Shown here piece by piece: positions 60,791 through 64,000 of a stretch of 64,000 bases of DNA. The stretch comes from Neogemmobacter tilapiae (GTDB taxonomy: Bacteria; Pseudomonadota; Alphaproteobacteria; Rhodobacterales; Rhodobacteraceae): NCBI RefSeq assembly GCF_014652215.1, contig NZ_BMYJ01000001.1, positions 248,001 to 312,000 of the forward strand, read 5' to 3'. The notes beneath the pieces are model-generated. The model did no database searches, had not been told where the DNA came from, and saw only the letters and a list, made by a program, of their open reading frames with translations. A program made the translations under genes and the position numbers. The first letter of the stretch is position 1; each line of letters begins with the position of its first letter.

Positions 60791-60853
60791 CAGAATCGGG
60801 TGGAGGTTCGGGTAACATGGGCGTAACCCTTGGGCAAACCGAAAGGAACGCGC

Positions 60854-61438
60854 ATGTTCTATCGCCCCGAGGATGGCCACGGCCTGCCCCGCAACCCGTT
60901 CACCGCCATCGTCGCCCCGCGGCCTATTGGCTGGATTTCGACGCGCGGCAGCATCGGCGCAAACCTAGCCCCCTATTCGTTTTTCAACGCTGTCGCCTAT
61001 GAGCCGCCGCAGGTGATGTTCGCCTCGACCGGGGCCAAGGACAGCTGGCGGAACATCCGCGAGACGGGTGTTTTTTGCGTGAACATCGTGGGTGAAGACC
61101 AGTTTCACGCGATGAGCGAAACCTCGGCCTCGGTCGCGCCCGAGGTGGATGAATTTGCTTTAGCCCATGTCGCAATGGCGGAATGCCAAGCAATTGCCTG
61201 CCCGCGCGTTGCAGATGCGCCTGCGGCGCTGGAATGCCGAATGACGCAGATCATCGAATTGGCGGGCAAGAACAACTTTCTGATCCTGGGCCAGGTGGTG
61301 GGCGTGCATCTGCGGGACGACTGCCTGAGCGACGGGCGGCTGGACGCGCGGAAATACCGGCCCGTGGCGCGGATGGGTTACATGGATTACGCCGTGATCC
61401 GCGATCTGGTGGAACTGCCCCGCCCGGATGAGCGTTGA
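60854..61438 (+). CDS. Flavin reductase family protein
   Basis: 194 residues, MFYRPEDGHGLPRNPFTAIV. The FMN-binding split barrel motifs APRPIGWISTRGSIGANLAP, YSFFNAVAYEPPQVMFAS, KDSWRNIRETGVFCVNIVGE and ECRMTQIIEL are visible. It reduces FMN with NAD(P)H, or binds FMN as a stand-alone oxidoreductase; the partner is unknown. AAAGGAA precedes the ATG. Confidence 0.9.
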   Translation: MFYRPEDGHGLPRNPFTAIVAPRPIGWISTRGSIGANLAPYSFFNAVAYEPPQVMFASTGAKDSWRNIRETGVFCVNIVGEDQFHAMSETSASVAPEVDEFALAHVAMAECQAIACPRVADAPAALECRMTQIIELAGKNNFLILGQVVGVHLRDDCLSDGRLDARKYRPVARMGYMDYAVIRDLVELPRPDER

Positions 61439-61534
61439 TAGCCCGTAACACGGCCTAAACCGGGGTCTGTCATTGCATAGCAATGGCCTTGCGCCCAGAT
61501 CGGTGGCCAAAGAAGTTAACGAAGGACCAAGACG

Positions 61535-62320
61535 ATGGCAAAGTTTCGCACCTATGATCGGTATGTCATGCACGAGGTGAATTTCCGGCAGGACTATCTG
61601 GACGCCGAAAGTTTTACCGTGGGCAGAAAGGGCTATAGCGCCGCACCTCTGGATCAGTATTACGAAGATGCGCTGACGCTCAACTATGGCGGCACTTACA
61701 AGCTGCGCGATGTCTATTATGGCGACAACATCACGACCAGCGGCGGGGCCATCACCGGCGGCACGCTGGGTGCGATGGTGTCGTATTTCAACGACGGTTC
61801 GCTAAAGTATTCGGCGGCTTTGACCGGCGCGAACTTCTCCGCTGTGGCGTTTTACAATGCGATGAAGACGAGCGGCACCGGGGATGATCATCAAGTGCTG
61901 ACCAGCATCTATCGCGGCAATGATCAGGTGATCCTGTCGCGCTATGCTGACTACTTCGACGCTAAGGCCGGGGCTGATTTGTTGAACGGCGGTGACGGAA
62001 ACGATACCTTGTTGGGAAATTCTGGCAATGACACGCTGAAGGGTGGGGCAGGCAACGACTGGATCGCAGGCGGTTCCGGCAATGACCGCGTTGTCGGCGG
62101 TGGAGGCGCAGATCGGTTCGTGTTCACAAACAACGGCGACCGTGACACGATCAGCGGCTGGCAGGACGGCAGCGACAAGATTGAGATTCAGGGCTACGAC
62201 GGAAATATAACGAAAAAGCAAGTTGGTGCGGATACGCATCTGACCTTTGGCAGCACAAAAATCGTGTTGCTGAACACCGATTCCGATGTGATCGGCAGCT
62301 CTGATTTCATCTTTAACTGA
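61535..62320 (+). CDS. Small RTX-like protein, 261 aa
   Basis: MAKFRTYDRYVMHEVNFRQD; GAAGGA precedes the ATG. Residues 1-140 form a non-repeat domain (GKGY-like RKGYSAAPLDQYYEDALTLN, YKLRDVYYGDNITTSGGAIT, SYFNDGSLKYSAALTGANFS) found in front of RTX in some short alphaproteobacterial proteins. Only about five nonapeptides follow (NGGDGNDTLLGNSGNDTLKG). The C-terminus (TISGWQDGSDKIEIQGYDGN to SSDFIFN) differs from the common module, apart from the final DFIF-like end. No cysteine. Confidence 0.85.
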   Translation: MAKFRTYDRYVMHEVNFRQDYLDAESFTVGRKGYSAAPLDQYYEDALTLNYGGTYKLRDVYYGDNITTSGGAITGGTLGAMVSYFNDGSLKYSAALTGANFSAVAFYNAMKTSGTGDDHQVLTSIYRGNDQVILSRYADYFDAKAGADLLNGGDGNDTLLGNSGNDTLKGGAGNDWIAGGSGNDRVVGGGGADRFVFTNNGDRDTISGWQDGSDKIEIQGYDGNITKKQVGADTHLTFGSTKIVLLNTDSDVIGSSDFIFN

Positions 62321-62330
62321 CGCAAGCGAC

Positions 62331-62351
62331 GGGCCGATGGCCCATCCTACG
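62331..62351. repeat. REP-like palindrome GGGCC-gat-GGCCC + CCTACG
   Basis: Perfect 5-bp arms followed by ATCCTACG. CTA within CCTACG supplies the TAG stop of the glutamine amidotransferase, in the same register as the repeat at brnA. Confidence 0.55.
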
Positions 62352-63141
62352 CGGCCAAAGCGACGGGTTCGGGGGTGAAGGTTTCGATCTTTACACCCGA
62401 ACCTTCAAAAGTGCAGAAACTGCCGGCTGGCACCGCCTCCCACCCACATTCATCGGCGTCCAGCGGTTCAGAGACCACCGCCCTGCCCTGACGACTGTCG
62501 GACCAGCGGTGATAAAGCGTGGGCGCATTTTCATCGGTGGCATAGCGCACGGCGTAAAGCCTTTCGCCATCGGCCAAGGCCGCCGTCAGCCGCAGATGTG
62601 GTGTGGTGCCCTTGGCGCGGGACAGGGCGATGAACTGCGCCGCAGCCCGTTCCAGCGCGGCGCGCGGGTCGGCGTCCAAACCTTGGGCCAACGCCAGAAG
62701 GAACAAAGCCTCACTGTCCGTCGCCCCTTTGCGTTGGGCATAAAGATGGTCCGGAATGGCCATATCGGCATCGCGGCGGAACCCGTCATATCCCCCCGCC
62801 TGCCCGTTGTGCATGAAAGCCCAACGCCCCGCAGTGAAGGGATGGCAATTGTTCCGGCTGGTGGCCGTGCCGGTTGAGGCGCGGACATGCGCCAGAAACA
62901 GATGCGATTTGACCTGCGCCGTCAGGCTGCGCAGGTTGGGGTCAGACCAAGCGGGCAAGACATCGCGGAAAAGCCCGGGTTCGGGCCTTTCACCATACCA
63001 CGCCACCCCAAACCCATCGGCGTTGGTGGCGGTATGGCATTGCGTGGCGCAATGGCTTTGATGGATCAGCGAATGGCTGGGGCTGCTGACCACATCCTCA
63101 AGAAAAATCGCTTGCCCGATATAGGCGGCCCATCTGCACAT
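62347..63141 (-). CDS. Class II glutamine amidotransferase
   Basis: 264 residues. Cys2 (MCRWAAYIGQ) becomes the N-terminal nucleophile after Met removal. Ntn-hydrolase GATase features: NADGFGVAWYG (about 41-51), FLAHVRASTGTATSRNNCHP, RWAFMHNGQAGGYDGFRRD and TDSEALFLLALAQ. It resembles the YafJ/EgtC-like stand-alone amidotransferases. The acceptor is unknown; no ergothioneine genes are near. Its stop codon lies in a REP-like palindrome. Confidence 0.92.
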   Translation of the reverse strand: MCRWAAYIGQAIFLEDVVSSPSHSLIHQSHCATQCHTATNADGFGVAWYGERPEPGLFRDVLPAWSDPNLRSLTAQVKSHLFLAHVRASTGTATSRNNCHPFTAGRWAFMHNGQAGGYDGFRRDADMAIPDHLYAQRKGATDSEALFLLALAQGLDADPRAALERAAAQFIALSRAKGTTPHLRLTAALADGERLYAVRYATDENAPTLYHRWSDSRQGRAVVSEPLDADECGWEAVPAGSFCTFEGSGVKIETFTPEPVALAA

Positions 63142-63227
63142 CAGACCGCACCCTTTACCTTCAACATCGCCTGCCCTTTGGTTTTCTTTTCAGATTACCA
63201 TATTGCCAGCCTTTTGCAGCAAAAAGC

Positions 63228-63521
63228 TTATTCGACCTCTTCCACGACCACCAGATCGCGCACCGCCGCCCCTTTGGCATGGGCCAAAGCGGCCTGATAG
63301 GCGGCGGAGTTGTAGCATTCCACCGCCTTTTCCACGCTTGGGAACCGCGCCACCACGTTGCGGGAACGGTCATTGCCCTCTAACTGCACATAGCGCCCGC
63401 CCCGGGCCAGAAAGGTGCCGCCATGCGCGGCAATCGCCTCGGTCGCGCCCTTGGCGTAAAGGGCATAGGCGTCCGGGTTCGTTACCGTGACATGCGCAAT
63501 CCAAAGTGCCGTCGCCATCAT
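63228..63521 (-). CDS. DUF1330 domain protein
   Basis: 97 residues, [20 protein letters not shown]. The small ferredoxin-like alpha-beta fold has [30 protein letters not shown] and [20 protein letters not shown], the YNSxxYQ signature of DUF1330. No function known. Its first ATG overlaps the alaS stop (ATGA), so it is likely translated after alaS. Confidence 0.92.
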   Translation of the reverse strand: MMATALWIAHVTVTNPDAYALYAKGATEAIAAHGGTFLARGGRYVQLEGNDRSRNVVARFPSVEKAVECYNSAAYQAALAHAKGAAVRDLVVVEEVE

Positions 63522-64000
63522 TTGCCCCCGATCAAGGTTTCAACTGCCGCCAGTGCCGCCGGGGCTGCCGCGATATCCGCCGCGCCGCCCTGCGCCATAT
63601 CCGGCCGACCGCCACCGCCCTTGCCGCCCATCGCCTCGGCCGCCGTGCGCACCAGATCAACAGCCGAGACTCGGGCGGTCAGATCCGCTGTCACGCCCGC
63701 GGCAATGGCGGGTTTCGCGCCGGTGTCGGCCACCAGCAAGACGATGCCCGATCCCAGTTTGGCCTTCAGATCATCAATCATCCCCGGCAAATCCTTGCCT
63801 GTGACGCCCGACAAAACCTGAAGAACCACCTTCAGTCCGTTGATTTCCTTAACCTCTGGCCCGCCGGACTTGCCGCCTGTCGCCAATTCGCGCCGCAACT
63901 GTGCCACTTCGTTTTGCAATGCCTTGCGGTCATCCAGCAGCGCCCTGACCCGTTCGGCCACATCCGCCCCATGGGTTTTCAGCAGGCCCGCCACATCGTT
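63518..64000 (-). CDS. alaS: Alanine-tRNA ligase, C-terminal part cut by window edge
   Basis: About 160 C-terminal residues. A coiled segment ([20 protein letters not shown]) leads into the DHHA1/C-Ala domain: [60 protein letters not shown] and the Gly-rich [16 protein letters not shown]. The start and catalytic part lie beyond the right edge. It overlaps the DUF1330 gene by four bases. Confidence 0.93.
   Translation of the reverse strand, partial: NDVAGLLKTHGADVAERVRALLDDRKALQNEVAQLRRELATGGKSGGPEVKEINGLKVVLQVLSGVTGKDLPGMIDDLKAKLGSGIVLLVADTGAKPAIAAGVTADLTARVSAVDLVRTAAEAMGGKGGGGRPDMAQGGAADIAAAPAALAAVETLIGGK

Noticed and set aside
1-64000. tRNA, rRNA, insertion sequences or prophage genes
   Set aside because: No TPsiC-like tRNA arms in intergenic regions, no rRNA segments, and no transposase, integrase or phage structural proteins were recognised among the reading frames.

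Overview
The window looks like a chromosomal segment of a Rhodobacterales alphaproteobacterium (Rhodobacter/Gemmobacter/Paracoccaceae-like). This is inferred from the GC-rich sequence, a 407-residue C4-pathway 5-aminolevulinate synthase (HemA) with a candidate FnrL box, a SAM-II riboswitch in front of metZ, a split-type C1/cobalamin methyltransferase pair, FolE2 in place of FolE, and neighbour pairs typical of the order as I know it (lysC next to ptsP, ftsY next to ispZ). No rRNA, tRNA, CRISPR array, insertion sequence or prophage was recognised.

Layout. 1-8.4 kb: 3' part of a RodZ-like HTH gene, hemA with divergent M20 peptidase, a brnTA toxin-antitoxin pair, a small membrane protein, REP-like palindromes, an AT-rich DUF2971 gene abutting parE, a small Phd-like ORF and an SDR-family epimerase. 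8.5-27.1 kb: a CAP-domain/RTX protein, a HerA-like ATPase, a 413-bp intergenic stretch with candidate small transcripts, an IalB-like protein, an lpxD-acp-ketosynthase operon, a divergent L,D-transpeptidase/DUF882 pair, ppx/gppA-rlmE, a three-gene methyl-folate operon, trkH and a 935-residue RTX protein. 27.2-40.5 kb: folE2, metZ with its SAM-II riboswitch, a GST, the flotillin/YqiJ pair, ftsY with two coupled genes, an AlkB-type di-iron membrane oxygenase, two tandem paralogous small secreted proteins, xseA and purD. 40.5-57.1 kb: seven consecutive same-strand RTX genes, then lysC, then an eighth RTX gene, then ptsP. 57.2-64 kb: ptsP, EcsC-like, GNAT, flavin reductase, a small RTX protein, a class II glutamine amidotransferase, DUF1330 and the 3' end of alaS.

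The outstanding feature is the expansion of RTX (hemolysin-type calcium-binding repeat) proteins: eleven genes, about 19.4 kb or 30% of the window, eight of them between 40.5 and 57.2 kb. Nine share a C-terminal module of about 85-100 residues that ends in an Asp-hydrophobic signature and carries an EF-hand-like DxxxDGxxDW loop; this is probably a common type I secretion signal. Three of them (starting at 40572, 43772 and 47031) each have exactly seven ~58-residue N-terminal repeats, which suggests a seven-bladed beta-propeller. Most genes of the array have their own terminator-like hairpin, so the array is better read as a set of separate transcription units than as one operon. No type I secretion ABC transporter, membrane-fusion protein or TolC is encoded here, so export must depend on loci elsewhere. 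The other genes are mostly housekeeping functions of envelope, cofactor and methionine metabolism.
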